Origin: Methylomonas sp. EFPC3
Lineage (GTDB): Bacteria > Pseudomonadota > Gammaproteobacteria > Methylococcales > Methylomonadaceae
Reading direction: 5' to 3'
DNA: 64,000 nt
NCBI RefSeq assembly: GCF_029643245.1
Contig: NZ_CP116398.1
Coordinates: forward strand, 2,418,001 to 2,482,000
The notes under the pieces were generated by a model. The model was not told the origin of the DNA and made no database searches. It was given only the letters and a program-made list of their open reading frames with translations. Positions 23,116 through 32,494 of the stretch are shown here, piece after piece. Numbering within the stretch: the stretch's first letter is position 1; each line of letters opens with the position of its first letter. A program made the position numbers and the translations under genes.

Positions 23116-25635
23116 GTGTCTGCCGAAAAACTGCAACAGCTGTTGCAACTCGCCATCGCCCAGCACCAAGCCGGGCGACTGGCAGAGGCGCAAGCTTTGT
23201 ATCTTCAGATATTGCAGTTGCAACCCGAACACGCCCAAACCCATCACAACATGGGTGTTCTGGCGTTGCAGGTCGGCCAATTCGACATTGCCCTGAACCA
23301 CCTTGAACGCGCTATGGCAACCGACCCGGCGCAACACAAGTACCAGCTTAGCTATTTGCAGGCGCTGGTTCAGGGCGAGCGTTATCCGCAAGCGCGAGAG
23401 GTGCTGCAGCAAGCCAAGCAGCGCTACGGTTTAGTCGGGCCGGATATTGCGGCGATGGAACAGGTCCTGGCCGCCCCAGCCGGGCCGGATTTGCAGGCGT
23501 TGTACGCCCACTTTCAACAAGGCCGTTATGCCGAAGGCGAACAACTTGCCCGCCGTTTGCTCGCCCTCTTTCCTGAATCGGGTATCGTCTGGAAAATCCT
23601 GGGCTTGTTCCTGCTGCAACAGCAGATTTTCCCGGAAGCCCTGCAGGCTTTAGGCCGCGCCGCAGATCTGTTGCCCGATGACGCCGAAGCCCTGCTCAAT
23701 TACGCCTCAGCTTTGCACGGTCAGGGCTGCTTTGCGGAAGCCATCGACGCCTACCGCCGCTCCTTGCAACTGGAGCCGAATAACGTGCCTGCGTATGCCA
23801 ATCTGGGCAGCCTGCTCTACAATCTGGGCCGTTACGCCGAAGCCGAGACCTGTTTTGCCCGGCTGACAGCGTTAACTCCCGACACAATCGATGCCTGGTT
23901 GCGCTTAGGCCTGAGCCAACAGGCGCAAAGCCAATTCGCCGCAGCCGAGCAAGTGTTCCGTACAGCATTGGCTAAAGCCCCTTTCCAGGCCGAAGTCCAC
24001 TACCAATTAGCGGTACTATTGAAAAGCCAGGCCAGGGCGGCTGAGGCCTTGGCAGCCTGCCGACAAGCATTGGCATTGAATCCGGACTATGCGGAAGCGT
24101 TTTGTACGCTGGGTTCGTTGTATTACGAAGCGGGCGATTTGGTCCAGGCCGAAGCCCATTTCCGCAATGCTTTGGCCAAGCAAGCCGATTATCCGGAAGC
24201 GCTGAATAATCTCGGCACCACCTTGCAAATGCAACGGCGGCTTATTGAAGCCGAATCCAGTTATCGCCGGGCGCTGGAATTGAATCCGGCCTATGTCGAC
24301 GCAGTTACCAATCTCGGCATCAATCTGCAAAGCCAGGGCCGCATTGCCGAAGCCGAGGCCTGCTGGCGGCGCAGTTTGGCCCTGAATCCAGATCAAATCG
24401 CCACCCAAAGCGGTTTGTTGTTTCATTTGAACTACAGCGCACACACGCCTAACTGCAATTATCTGGAAGAAGCGCAGAAATTCGCCGAGATGGCCGAGCA
24501 TGCGGCGCGGCCGTTTGCCGATTGGCTATGCGACGACAATCCGGAGCGGTTACGGATCGGATTGGTGTCCGGGGATTTACGCGATCATCCGGTCGGGCAT
24601 TTTCTGTTGGCGTTATTGCGCGACAGCGACCCGCAGCGAGTGGAATTTATTGCCTACGCAACCCAGCCCGAAACGGACCACTATTCGATGCATTTACAAC
24701 CCTATCTGCGCGAATGGAAAAATATTGGCGGTTTTACTGACGCAACCGCTGCCGAGCTGATACGCGGCGACGCGGTGCATATCCTGATCGATCTTGCCGG
24801 CCACAGCGCCCACAATCGGCTGCCCTTATTCGCCTGGAAGCCGGCACCGGTTCAGATTAGTTGGCTGGGCTATTTGGCTTCGACCGGGCTGCCGGCCATC
24901 GATTACGTGTTGAGCGACCCTTATTCGATTCTGGCCGAAGACGAACAGCACTTTACCGAAGCGATATGGCGTCTGCCGCAGACTTGTTTATGTTTTACGC
25001 CGCCGCAACAGGCCGTCGAGGTTCGGCCGCTACCGGCGCTGCAAAATGGTTATATCACCTTCGGTAGCTTCAACAATCTGACCAAAATCAGCGACGATAC
25101 GGTAGAGCTGTGGGCGCAAGTGTTGCAGCATGTCCCTGATGCCAAATTGTTTCTGAAAGCCAGCCAGTTAAACGAGGCTTTGGTTCGGGAACGGACCATC
25201 GCCCGCTTTGCCGGCCACGGTATCGACAGGGATAGGTTGGTTTTGAGCCCGCCTTTTAGCGACCGGACACAACATTTGGCGGCTTACCAGTCTGTCGATA
25301 TTGCATTGGACACGTTTCCGTATCCCGGCGTGACTACCAGCGTGGAAGCGTTATGGATGGGAGTGCCGGTGCTGACTCTACGCGGCGGCGGTTTACTGGC
25401 GCGCGCCGCGGAATCGATCGCTACCAATGCCGGGCTGGCCGACTGGATCGCGGCAGACCAGTCGGATTATCTGCAGAAAGCCGCTGGCTTTGCCGCCGAT
25501 CTCGGTCTGCTTAGCCAGCTGCGCTCGGAATTACGGGACCGGCTGGAATATTCACCGCTGTTTGCCGGCAGGCAATTTGCCGAGCAATTTGCCCAAGCCA
25601 TGCGGGAAATGTGGACCACCAGGGTTAATCGCTAA
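23116..25635 (+). CDS. TPR / SPINDLY (GT41) O-glycosyltransferase
   Basis: This 839-residue protein starts with GTG, 16 nt after the preceding gene, so the two are probably co-transcribed. Residues of about 1-440 are tandem TPRs (HHNMGVLALQVGQFDIALNHLERAM type units). The second half is GT41-like: LRIGLVSGDLRDHPVGHF near 475, HILIDLAGHSAHNRLP, SWLGYLASTGLPAIDYVLSD, FGSFNNLTKIS, LFLKASQL and LDTFPYPGVTTSVEALWMGV. The donor-site loop after VPVLTL reads RGGGLLARAAES, where many SPINDLY proteins have a RHVSRVG-like stretch, so donor preference may differ. TPRs in this family present protein acceptors, here plausibly the giant repeat protein. No terminator is evident before the convergent pcm. Confidence 0.85.
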   Translation: MSAEKLQQLLQLAIAQHQAGRLAEAQALYLQILQLQPEHAQTHHNMGVLALQVGQFDIALNHLERAMATDPAQHKYQLSYLQALVQGERYPQAREVLQQAKQRYGLVGPDIAAMEQVLAAPAGPDLQALYAHFQQGRYAEGEQLARRLLALFPESGIVWKILGLFLLQQQIFPEALQALGRAADLLPDDAEALLNYASALHGQGCFAEAIDAYRRSLQLEPNNVPAYANLGSLLYNLGRYAEAETCFARLTALTPDTIDAWLRLGLSQQAQSQFAAAEQVFRTALAKAPFQAEVHYQLAVLLKSQARAAEALAACRQALALNPDYAEAFCTLGSLYYEAGDLVQAEAHFRNALAKQADYPEALNNLGTTLQMQRRLIEAESSYRRALELNPAYVDAVTNLGINLQSQGRIAEAEACWRRSLALNPDQIATQSGLLFHLNYSAHTPNCNYLEEAQKFAEMAEHAARPFADWLCDDNPERLRIGLVSGDLRDHPVGHFLLALLRDSDPQRVEFIAYATQPETDHYSMHLQPYLREWKNIGGFTDATAAELIRGDAVHILIDLAGHSAHNRLPLFAWKPAPVQISWLGYLASTGLPAIDYVLSDPYSILAEDEQHFTEAIWRLPQTCLCFTPPQQAVEVRPLPALQNGYITFGSFNNLTKISDDTVELWAQVLQHVPDAKLFLKASQLNEALVRERTIARFAGHGIDRDRLVLSPPFSDRTQHLAAYQSVDIALDTFPYPGVTTSVEALWMGVPVLTLRGGGLLARAAESIATNAGLADWIAADQSDYLQKAAGFAADLGLLSQLRSELRDRLEYSPLFAGRQFAEQFAQAMREMWTTRVNR

Positions 25636-25685
25636 TTTTGCCGCTCCCGCGTCTGCGACTGTCCGGGGATAGAGAAAAGCCGAAA

Positions 25686-26348
25686 CTAACGGCTGACGCC
25701 CGACAAGAACGGCACGAAGGTTACCCGCTCGATGACTTCGTCTTCGAAGCCGTGCTCGGTGCGCGTGATTCTGTGTAATTCCTGCATGCCTTCCAATCCG
25801 ACCGGGATAACCAAGACGCCGCCGACTGCGAGTTGTTCCAATAATGCCGGCGGCACTTCCGGCGGTGCCGCAGCGGCCAAAATGCCATCGAACGGAGCGT
25901 GCTCCGGCCAGCCCCAACCACCGTCGCTATGCTTGAACCCCACCGTTTTTATGCCCAGTTCCCATAGCGTGTCTCGAGCTTTTTTCATCAACGGCGCAAT
26001 CCGCTCGACCGAATAAAGCTGACCGACCAAGTTAGCCAATATCGCGGTCTGGTAGCCGCAACCGGTGCCGATTTCCAATACGTTTTTCCGCGGCCCGAAT
26101 TCCAGCAATAACTCGGTCATTTTCGCCACGATGTAGGGCTGGGAGATGGTTTGGTTATGGCCGATCGGCAGCGCCGTATCTTCGTAAGCCCGACTTTCTA
26201 GAGCCTCGTCGACAAAAATATGCCGCGGCGTATCCGCCATCACCGCCAACACGTTACCGTTTGTTATGCCCTGCTGCCGCAGCCGGGAGATCATGCGCTC
26301 CCGGGTGCGGCGCGACGTCATGCCGATGCCTTGTAGACGCCGACTCAT
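25686..26348 (-). CDS. pcm: Protein-L-isoaspartate O-methyltransferase
   Basis: This SAM-dependent enzyme methylates isoaspartyl residues in aged proteins to start their repair. Recognisable segments are [39 protein letters not shown], the SAM motif [16 protein letters not shown] and [22 protein letters not shown] place the start at ATG 26348 (MSRRLQGIG, 220 aa), 2 nt after the surE stop and about 8 nt after GGAGG. An ATG at 26372 would extend into surE. The surE-pcm pair is standard in gammaproteobacteria. Here the usual nlpD and rpoS do not follow, because the glycosyltransferase locus is convergent. Confidence 0.95.
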   Translation of the reverse strand: MSRRLQGIGMTSRRTRERMISRLRQQGITNGNVLAVMADTPRHIFVDEALESRAYEDTALPIGHNQTISQPYIVAKMTELLLEFGPRKNVLEIGTGCGYQTAILANLVGQLYSVERIAPLMKKARDTLWELGIKTVGFKHSDGGWGWPEHAPFDGILAAAAPPEVPPALLEQLAVGGVLVIPVGLEGMQELHRITRTEHGFEDEVIERVTFVPFLSGVSR

Positions 26349-26350
26349 AC

Positions 26351-27100
26351 CTATGCCTCCAATGCCAACCATTCGCTCAGGCCTGCCAAACGCTCATAAC
26401 GGGTCAAATCCAGTTGTAGCGGCGTGACCGATACAAAACCGTTGCGGATCGCATCGAAATCCGTACCCGGCCCGGCATCCTGCTCGCTACCCGGCGGCCC
26501 CACCCAGTAAATAGTATGCCCGCGCGGGTCGCTGGCACGAACCACCGCTTCCGCCTTGTGCCGCTGGCCCAGGCGGGTTGCTTGATACCCTTTCAATTCG
26601 TGCAACGGCACATCGGGTACATTCACATTCAATAAGGTGTCCTCCGGCAGCGGATGAGCCAGAATTTTTTGCATTAAGGCGATTGCAACCGCGGCCGCGG
26701 TATCGAAATGTTTGGGGTCGCTGGCTGCTAGCGAAATAGCGACCGCAGGCAATCCCAAAAATCGGCCTTCAGTCGCTGCCGCGACGGTTCCGGAGTACAG
26801 CACGTCGTCGCCCAGGTTGGCGCCATGGTTAATACCAGCGAACACCATGTCGGGTTCGGTTTTCAATAAGCCAGTAATCGCCAAGTGTACGCAATCGGTC
26901 GGTGTACCATCGACACGGACAAAACCATTGTCACATGCCGTAGCGCGTAACGGCATGTCCAAAGTCAACGAGTTGCTGGCCGCGCTGCGGTTCTTGTCCG
27001 GTGCAACGACGGATATTTCGGCATGTTGACTCAATGCTTGCGCCAATGTATTGATCCCTTGCGCCAAATAGCCGTCGTCGTTACTAATCAGAATGTGCAT
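26351..27100 (-). CDS. surE: 5'-nucleotidase SurE
   Basis: This 249-residue metal-dependent nucleoside-monophosphate phosphatase shows the family metal site [12 protein letters not shown] at the N-terminus. [17 protein letters not shown], the [11 protein letters not shown] segment and the second metal-site region [22 protein letters not shown] are also visible. It precedes pcm with 2 nt spacing and is divergent from the Smr gene. The length matches the family. Confidence 0.96.
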   Translation of the reverse strand: MHILISNDDGYLAQGINTLAQALSQHAEISVVAPDKNRSAASNSLTLDMPLRATACDNGFVRVDGTPTDCVHLAITGLLKTEPDMVFAGINHGANLGDDVLYSGTVAAATEGRFLGLPAVAISLAASDPKHFDTAAAVAIALMQKILAHPLPEDTLLNVNVPDVPLHELKGYQATRLGQRHKAEAVVRASDPRGHTIYWVGPPGSEQDAGPGTDFDAIRNGFVSVTPLQLDLTRYERLAGLSEWLALEA

Positions 27101-27164
27101 ACCGCATTAAAACGCATTAAAATTGCAGCATCTTAGCAAAAAAACCGCAAAACCAGCAGCTTAC

Positions 27165-27731
27165 GTGACAAAAAAAACCACTTCGCCGGATGACTCCGCG
27201 CTGTTCAGAAACACGGTAGGCAAAGTTAAAACTATCGATACCAATACGGTGAGTCTGCAACCCGCCGGCAAGCCTCGCCCATTTCCGAAAACTAAGCCGC
27301 TCGAACAAATAGACCCGCTGCAAAAAGATATTTCTGAAAAGTTGGACATGCTGTTTCAGGAAGACCGGATTGCCTTTCTAGCGCCGGGCCTGCAAAAAAA
27401 CGTGCTGAAGAAGCTACGCAAGGGACAGTATGGCTTGGACGCCGAAATCGATCTGCACGGTTTGACTAGCCGAAACGCCAAACAACAATTATTAAATTTC
27501 TTGCATGACTGCGTCGAAAACGGAATCCGCTGCGTTCACGTGATTCACGGCAAGGGATATAACTCGCCCGACAGTCAGCCGGTGTTAAAAAATGATATCA
27601 ATTTGTGGTTACGCCAACATCAAGACGTATTGGCCTTCTGTTCGGCACCGCCAAAAGCCGGGGGCTCCGGAGCCGTATTCGTATTGCTGCGATTCTCCGC
27701 CAAATTTGGCGCCCACGAAGAAGATATCTAA
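27165..27731 (+). CDS. smrB: Smr-domain endonuclease, SmrB-like ribosome-rescue factor
   Basis: The C-terminal Smr domain shows the DLHGLTSRNAKQQLLNFL and HVIHGKGYNSPDSQPVLKNDINLWL segments. SmrB cleaves mRNA between collided ribosomes in E. coli. I prefer the GTG start at 27165 (188 aa), because TKKTTSPDDSALFR then lines up with the N-terminus I recall for E. coli SmrB (KKKTTLSEEDQALFR). An upstream TTG at 27123 adds 14 residues and has no better ribosome-binding site. It is divergent from surE. Confidence 0.8.
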   Translation: MTKKTTSPDDSALFRNTVGKVKTIDTNTVSLQPAGKPRPFPKTKPLEQIDPLQKDISEKLDMLFQEDRIAFLAPGLQKNVLKKLRKGQYGLDAEIDLHGLTSRNAKQQLLNFLHDCVENGIRCVHVIHGKGYNSPDSQPVLKNDINLWLRQHQDVLAFCSAPPKAGGSGAVFVLLRFSAKFGAHEEDI

Positions 27732-27945
27732 ATCAATGAAGCTCACCAACAAGTTGTTTGGCGCAGAACCGTTTTATGTAAGGACCGCTTACCTTGACGA
27801 GGCCGTGAACTTGCTCTAGCTTTTTAGCACCGAAACGCTACACCTGTCTAAAAACACCCACATCAGCGATGACAATTGCCCTCATTTCTCGCGGTAACAA
27901 AAACACTCGATTATTAGCCGGCCCCGCACCGGGAGGTATCCGCTT

Positions 27946-29019
27946 ATGAGTTTGAAGGTAGCAATCGTCGGCCTCGGCCGTATCGGCCGCGGCGTATTAC
28001 GTACGAACTTTTCCCAGCAAAGTGGAGGCCGACATCAGATTTGCGTGGTGTGCGACGTGATGACGATTGACCATGTCGCGTATCTACTGGCAAATGACAG
28101 TACGTACGGCAGACCTCCGTTTCAAGTTGAGTGCGATGGCAACGACCTGATTTTGGATGGGAAAAGAATACGCTATCAACGGGTCGATAGACGACGCAGC
28201 GGCCCATCCGAACATGGCCTGGACAGTTTGAAGGAATTTGATCTCGATGTTTTATTCGACGCCACCGGCACCGCTAGCATCAATGATTTCAGAACCATTT
28301 TGGAACGGGGCATCGCCCGCAAGGTCTTATGCACATGGAACGTTACCGGGTGCGACATCAGCATCGTTTACGGGGTTAATCAGGCTGATTACCTACCGGA
28401 TAAGCACCACGTTATCTCCGCAAGTACCTGCACCGGAAATGCAATGGTACCGATTTGCCACATTCTGGATAAACATTTTGGAATAGTATCGGCGCGTATC
28501 GCAACTATACACCCCCAACTCTCTGACCAGAGGGTCTTGGACGGCTACCACTCATCTTCACAGCTTGGGCGAGGCTGTGCCGCTTCGATCATCCCCACCG
28601 GCACCAATGTTGCCAAGTCGACAGCTCTCGTCTTACCAAATTTGGCGGGCAAGTTGGAAGCCGTTTCCTACCGCGTCCCAACAGCAATAGTGTCGGTGAT
28701 CGACTTTACGGCATACTTGGCAACGGATGCTAGCCGAGATCAGTGCATAGAACTATTTGAGCGATATGCTAACAACCAATTATCCGGAATCATTTGCTGT
28801 GACTACGGGGCGTGGGGCCATCAAAAAGCAAGCATCGATTACATGCGAACAGATTTCTCTGCAATTTTGTTGATGGCGCAGCTCACAATTAATCAGAATA
28901 AGCAAATCGGATTATCGATAATGCACGATAACGAACACGCATACAGCTGTAGAGTTTTGGACGTACTCGGTCTGTTGAAGTCAGCAACGCAGAACCACTC
29001 CGCACAAAGCTCTGAATGA
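27946..29019 (+). CDS. Divergent GAPDH-family dehydrogenase
   Basis: This 357-residue protein aligns by eye along the whole GAPDH fold. NAD binding is VAIVGLGRIGRGVL, without the usual N-G-F insertion. LANDSTYGR follows. The catalytic Cys lies in SASTCTGNAMVP (canonical form SNASCTTNCLAP). The catalytic His lies in ATIHPQLSDQRVLDG. RGCAASIIPTGT, FRVPT-like YRVPTAIVSVIDF and a late MHDNEHAYSCRVLD (canonical WYDNETGYSNKV) complete it. Key catalytic residues are kept but the substrate-pocket neighbours differ, so the substrate may not be glyceraldehyde-3-phosphate. GGGAGG precedes the ATG. It overlaps the next gene by ATGA. The stretch looks AT-richer than its left neighbours, and transfer is possible. 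Confidence 0.75.
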   Translation: MSLKVAIVGLGRIGRGVLRTNFSQQSGGRHQICVVCDVMTIDHVAYLLANDSTYGRPPFQVECDGNDLILDGKRIRYQRVDRRRSGPSEHGLDSLKEFDLDVLFDATGTASINDFRTILERGIARKVLCTWNVTGCDISIVYGVNQADYLPDKHHVISASTCTGNAMVPICHILDKHFGIVSARIATIHPQLSDQRVLDGYHSSSQLGRGCAASIIPTGTNVAKSTALVLPNLAGKLEAVSYRVPTAIVSVIDFTAYLATDASRDQCIELFERYANNQLSGIICCDYGAWGHQKASIDYMRTDFSAILLMAQLTINQNKQIGLSIMHDNEHAYSCRVLDVLGLLKSATQNHSAQSSE

Positions 29020-29522
29020 ACCCTATAAGCGGATTTCCTCCAATTGCGACGGAGCGCGCCCGAGTCTTGATTCTGGGCAGCATGCCTGGATTAGCCTCGC
29101 TTAACGCCGGCGAATATTACGCCCATCCCCGCAATCAATTCTGGCCGATTGTCTGTAGATTACTAGGAATCGATGCATTACTTCCTTATGAATCCAGATT
29201 AAATGCTCTCAATGACAACGGCATTGCCGTGTGGGACGTGATAAAAGACTGCTCTCGTTCTGGCAGTCTAGATTCGGGTATTGTTAAACAAACGATCGTT
29301 CCCAACGATTTCGTTATATTTTTCCAAAGACACCCATCGATACGTAGCGTGTTCTTCAACGGTGCTACAGCAGAAAACCTGTTTAGGAAATTTTATTTAA
29401 CTACCACGCTGAAGGTATGCGATGACATACGCAACTATAGAAGACTACCATCAACCAGCCCGGCCAATGCCGCATTATCATTGGAACGGAAGCTGGAAAT
29501 ATGGAAGCTTATATTGAATTAG
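29016..29522 (+). CDS. Hypoxanthine/uracil-DNA glycosylase family protein
   Basis: This 168-residue protein of the uracil-DNA glycosylase superfamily most resembles the DNA-deoxyinosine (hypoxanthine) glycosylase group. The first active-site segment is LILGSMPGLASLNAGEYYAHPRNQFW in two overlapping parts (GSMPG and HPRNQFW). FFNGATAENLF follows mid-protein, and the late leucine-loop-like segment is LPSTSPANA. These enzymes excise deaminated bases from DNA. Its ATG overlaps the stop of the GAPDH-like gene, so translation is coupled. The enzymatic specificity is an inference from family resemblance. Confidence 0.78.
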   Translation: MNPISGFPPIATERARVLILGSMPGLASLNAGEYYAHPRNQFWPIVCRLLGIDALLPYESRLNALNDNGIAVWDVIKDCSRSGSLDSGIVKQTIVPNDFVIFFQRHPSIRSVFFNGATAENLFRKFYLTTTLKVCDDIRNYRRLPSTSPANAALSLERKLEIWKLILN

Positions 29523-29551
29523 CTATCCGAAAAGCGACGGATAAAATGCAC

Positions 29552-29591
29552 TTCTAAATAAAAAGGCCTAACCAAATTAGGCTAGGCCTTT
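29552..29591 (-). terminator. Rho-independent terminator after rplQ
   Basis: A 9-bp stem (AAAGGCCTA 29562-29570 with TAGGCCTTT 29583-29591) has a 12-base loop. On the minus strand it is followed by a U-rich tract (plus-strand AAATAAAA before the stem). It ends the alpha operon 31 bases after rplQ. It may also work weakly for the plus-strand glycosylase gene. Confidence 0.85.
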
Positions 29592-29621
29592 AAACAAAAA
29601 CATCTAGTAAAGTTAATAAGT

Positions 29622-30002
29622 TTATTCTGACGCAGCCACAGGCTCCGGTCGATCAACCAACTCTACATAAGCCATTGGTGCATCGTCGCCTGGCCGAAAG
29701 CCGCACTTAATGATACGCAAGTAACCACCAGTTCTGGCAGAGTAGCGTGGACCCAGTTCGTTAAACAACTTAGTCACCACATCGCGATCACGCAACTTGG
29801 AGAAAGCTTGACGACGTTTTGCGACTGAATCATTTTTCGACAGAGTGATCAACGGCTCTGCAATCATTCTTAATTCTTTTGCTTTCGGAAGCGTGGTTTT
29901 AATCAACTCATGCTTAAAAAGTGAGCAAGCCATGTTGCTAAACAGCGCTTTTCTGTGGCTGCTGTTTTTGTTTAACTGTCTTCCAGATTTACGGTGTCTC
30001 AT
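29622..30002 (-). CDS. rplQ: 50S ribosomal protein L17
   Basis: 126 residues, the usual proteobacterial length. The start [21 protein letters not shown] and the [27 protein letters not shown] segment identify L17, which lies near the peptide exit tunnel. It is the last gene of the alpha operon, 17 nt after rpoA and followed by a terminator. Confidence 0.98.
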   Translation of the reverse strand: MRHRKSGRQLNKNSSHRKALFSNMACSLFKHELIKTTLPKAKELRMIAEPLITLSKNDSVAKRRQAFSKLRDRDVVTKLFNELGPRYSARTGGYLRIIKCGFRPGDDAPMAYVELVDRPEPVAASE

Positions 30003-30019
30003 TTTTCAGTGCCTTATAT

Positions 30020-31027
30020 TCAAATTCCAGCTTGGGATTGGTCTGCCAAGTTCTCAGGCGGCCAGTTTTCCAGCCGCATGCCTAAAGACAGTCCTTTAAT
30101 AGCAAGGATGTCTTTTATCTCGGTGAGAGACTTCTTGCCTAAGTTGGGAGTCCGTAACAGCTCGACTTCTGTTCGCTGGATTAAATCGCCGATATAAAAG
30201 ATATTTTCTGCTTTTAGGCAATTCGCCGAACGAACCGTCAGTTCTAAATCATCTACCGGACGTAATAGTACAGGGTCGAAAGAGTCCTCTTCTACCGCAA
30301 CTTCCTCCTGAACTTGCTCGTTGACCTTTTCGAAATCAACGAAAACAGAAAGCTGATCGTGCAAGATTGACGCAGCCGTCTTTATCGCATGCTCTGGATC
30401 TACAGTGCCATTAGTTTCCAACTCGATAACTAAGCGATCGAGATTGGTCCGCTGCTCAACCCGGGTGCTCTCTACGTGATAAGCCACTTTAACAATCGGA
30501 CTGAAAGCGGCATCCAACATCAGAACGCCAACGGGAGCGTCGTCGAACGCTTCCTTTCTGACGCTTGCTGGAACGTAGCCGCGCCCTCTTTCAACTTTAA
30601 TTTTTATGTTTAAGCCGATATCTTGGGTAACGTTAGCGATGACCAATTCAGGATTGGCGATTTCAACGTTATGAGGCAATTCTATATCACCAGCAGTAAC
30701 AACACCCGCTCCCTTTTTTGATAAGGTTAATGTTACCTCGTCTTTAGAATGGACAATTACCGCCAGCTTTTTCAAATTCAAGATGATATCGATAACATCT
30801 TCTTGAACGCCTTCGATCGTGGTAAATTCGTGCAGCACACCATCTATAGATATTTCTGTAACTGCGCAACCAGGAATTGAAGAGAGCATGACCCTTCTCA
30901 AAGCGTTGCCGAGCGAGTGGCCAAAGCCTCTTTCAAGCGGCTCGATCACAATCCGCGAATGATTGGCCGATTCGTTTACGACTTCAACTAATCTTGGCTT
31001 AAGAAGGCCACCAATAGAACTCTGCAT
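30020..31027 (-). CDS. rpoA: RNA polymerase alpha subunit
   Basis: This 335-residue protein nucleates RNA polymerase assembly. The N-terminal dimerisation domain shows [21 protein letters not shown] and [20 protein letters not shown]. The C-terminal domain contacts UP elements and activators and shows [22 protein letters not shown] and [16 protein letters not shown]. It is in its normal place between rpsD (23 nt) and rplQ. Confidence 0.99.
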   Translation of the reverse strand: MQSSIGGLLKPRLVEVVNESANHSRIVIEPLERGFGHSLGNALRRVMLSSIPGCAVTEISIDGVLHEFTTIEGVQEDVIDIILNLKKLAVIVHSKDEVTLTLSKKGAGVVTAGDIELPHNVEIANPELVIANVTQDIGLNIKIKVERGRGYVPASVRKEAFDDAPVGVLMLDAAFSPIVKVAYHVESTRVEQRTNLDRLVIELETNGTVDPEHAIKTAASILHDQLSVFVDFEKVNEQVQEEVAVEEDSFDPVLLRPVDDLELTVRSANCLKAENIFYIGDLIQRTEVELLRTPNLGKKSLTEIKDILAIKGLSLGMRLENWPPENLADQSQAGI

Positions 31028-31050
31028 ATATTGTATCCTAGCCCTGTTTA

Positions 31051-31671
31051 TTACTTAGAATAGAGCTCGACAACCAACTGTTCGTTGATGTCAGACCCCA
31101 AATCGACGCGATCAGGCACGGATTTGAATACGCCGCTCATTTCTTTAGCGTTAACTTCCACCCATACCGGAAAGCCGTATTGTTCCGCAACGACCAACGC
31201 ATCCTTAATTCGCTGTTGACTCTTGGCTTTCTCTCTGATTTTAACCACGTCGCCTGCGGAAAGCTGATACGAGGGGATGTTGATCAGACGATCATTGACC
31301 AAGATTGCTTTGTGCGACACCAACTGCCTAGCCTCTGCTCGAGTGGCCGCGTAACCCATGCGATAAACAACGTTATCCAGCCTGGACTCCAGGAAATCCA
31401 ACAAATTTTGACCAGTCGCGCCTTTCTGCAAGTCGGCCGCTTTATAATAATTTCTAAATTGCTTTTCCAAAACGCCATAAATCCTGCGCAAACGCTGCTT
31501 TGCGCGCAATTGCATAGCGTAGTCAGAGTTTCTCGTGCGCTTAGCCCCATGCTGACCGGGACGCTGATCCAATTTGCACTTACTCTCCAGAGATTTACCT
31601 CTGCTTTTTAAAAAAAGATCAGTGCCCTCTCTGCGACTTAACTTACACGCAGGACCAAGATATCTTGCCAT
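31051..31671 (-). CDS. rpsD: 30S ribosomal protein S4
   Basis: 206 residues. The start [19 protein letters not shown] and the S4 RNA-binding domain ([25 protein letters not shown], given here as a region near residues 95-120) identify it. It has two N-terminal cysteines rather than the four-Cys zinc form. In E. coli S4 also represses the alpha operon. I did not identify an S4 pseudoknot here. Confidence 0.98.
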   Translation of the reverse strand: MARYLGPACKLSRREGTDLFLKSRGKSLESKCKLDQRPGQHGAKRTRNSDYAMQLRAKQRLRRIYGVLEKQFRNYYKAADLQKGATGQNLLDFLESRLDNVVYRMGYAATRAEARQLVSHKAILVNDRLINIPSYQLSAGDVVKIREKAKSQQRIKDALVVAEQYGFPVWVEVNAKEMSGVFKSVPDRVDLGSDINEQLVVELYSK

Positions 31672-31686
31672 TATTTACTCCACTAC

Positions 31687-32073
31687 CTAAACGCGACGCT
31701 TTTTTGGAGGACGGCATCCGTTGTGAGGAATCGGAGTCACATCCACAATATTCGAAATTTTAAAGCCCATGCTGTTTAATGAACGAACAGCGGACTCCCT
31801 GCCTGGACCAGGCCCTTTGATCATGACGTCGAGGTTTTTCATGCCATATTCCTGCGCCACCGCGCCGGCTTTCTCAGCGGCCACCTGAGCAGCAAATGGA
31901 GTGCTCTTTCTCGACCCGCGAAATCCGGAGCCACCTGACGTAGCCCAGGACAAAGCGTTACCTTTCCGGTCTGTAATTGTAACGATCGTATTATTAAAGG
32001 AAGCATGAACATGCACTATGCCGTCTGCAACTTCCTTTTTTATCCGTTTCTTAACTCGATTTTGGGTTGCCAT
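31687..32073 (-). CDS. rpsK: 30S ribosomal protein S11
   Basis: 128 residues from ATG 32073. A TTG directly upstream (32076) is in frame but unnecessary. [20 protein letters not shown] and the C-terminal [18 protein letters not shown] are characteristic of S11, which forms part of the platform near the mRNA exit. It lies between rpsM and rpsD. Confidence 0.98.
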   Translation of the reverse strand: MATQNRVKKRIKKEVADGIVHVHASFNNTIVTITDRKGNALSWATSGGSGFRGSRKSTPFAAQVAAEKAGAVAQEYGMKNLDVMIKGPGPGRESAVRSLNSMGFKISNIVDVTPIPHNGCRPPKKRRV

Positions 32074-32097
32074 CAAATTGCCTATCTATTTTAATTA

Positions 32098-32454
32098 CTA
32101 CTTGGTGACCGATTTACGAGGCCCTTTTCTAGTCCTCGCATTTGTCCGAGTCCGCTGACCTCTCAACGGCAACCCCCGACGATGCCGAATCCCGCGATAG
32201 CAGCCAAGATCCATAAGTCTCTTTATGTTCATAGAGACTTCCCTACGCAAATCGCCTTCGACGGTCATACCAGAAATGACTTTGCGTATTGCCTCAACTT
32301 GATCTTCAGTCAGATCCCTGATTTTGACAGCGGGATTAACCCCTACTTCACTGCATATATCTCTAGCAGTCTGCCTACCAATTCCGTAAATAGCTGTTAA
32401 GGCTATCTCCGCATGCTTATGATCAGCCACGTTTATACCAGCAATACGAGCCAT
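32098..32454 (-). CDS. rpsM: 30S ribosomal protein S13
   Basis: 118 residues. [20 protein letters not shown] and the basic C-terminal tail ([20 protein letters not shown]) identify S13 of the small-subunit head, which contacts L5 and the P-site tRNA. It is the first gene after the putative alpha-operon promoter. Confidence 0.98.
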   Translation of the reverse strand: MARIAGINVADHKHAEIALTAIYGIGRQTARDICSEVGVNPAVKIRDLTEDQVEAIRKVISGMTVEGDLRREVSMNIKRLMDLGCYRGIRHRRGLPLRGQRTRTNARTRKGPRKSVTK

Positions 32455-32494
32455 TCAAACACTCCAAAAACGATACTATAAGGTTAAACGGAGA

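Noticed and set aside
27736-27819. 27-codon open frame MKLTNKLFGAEPFY... between smrB and the GAPDH-like gene
   Set aside because: Short, no clear ribosome-binding site, no recognisable similarity; not enough to call a gene or leader peptide.
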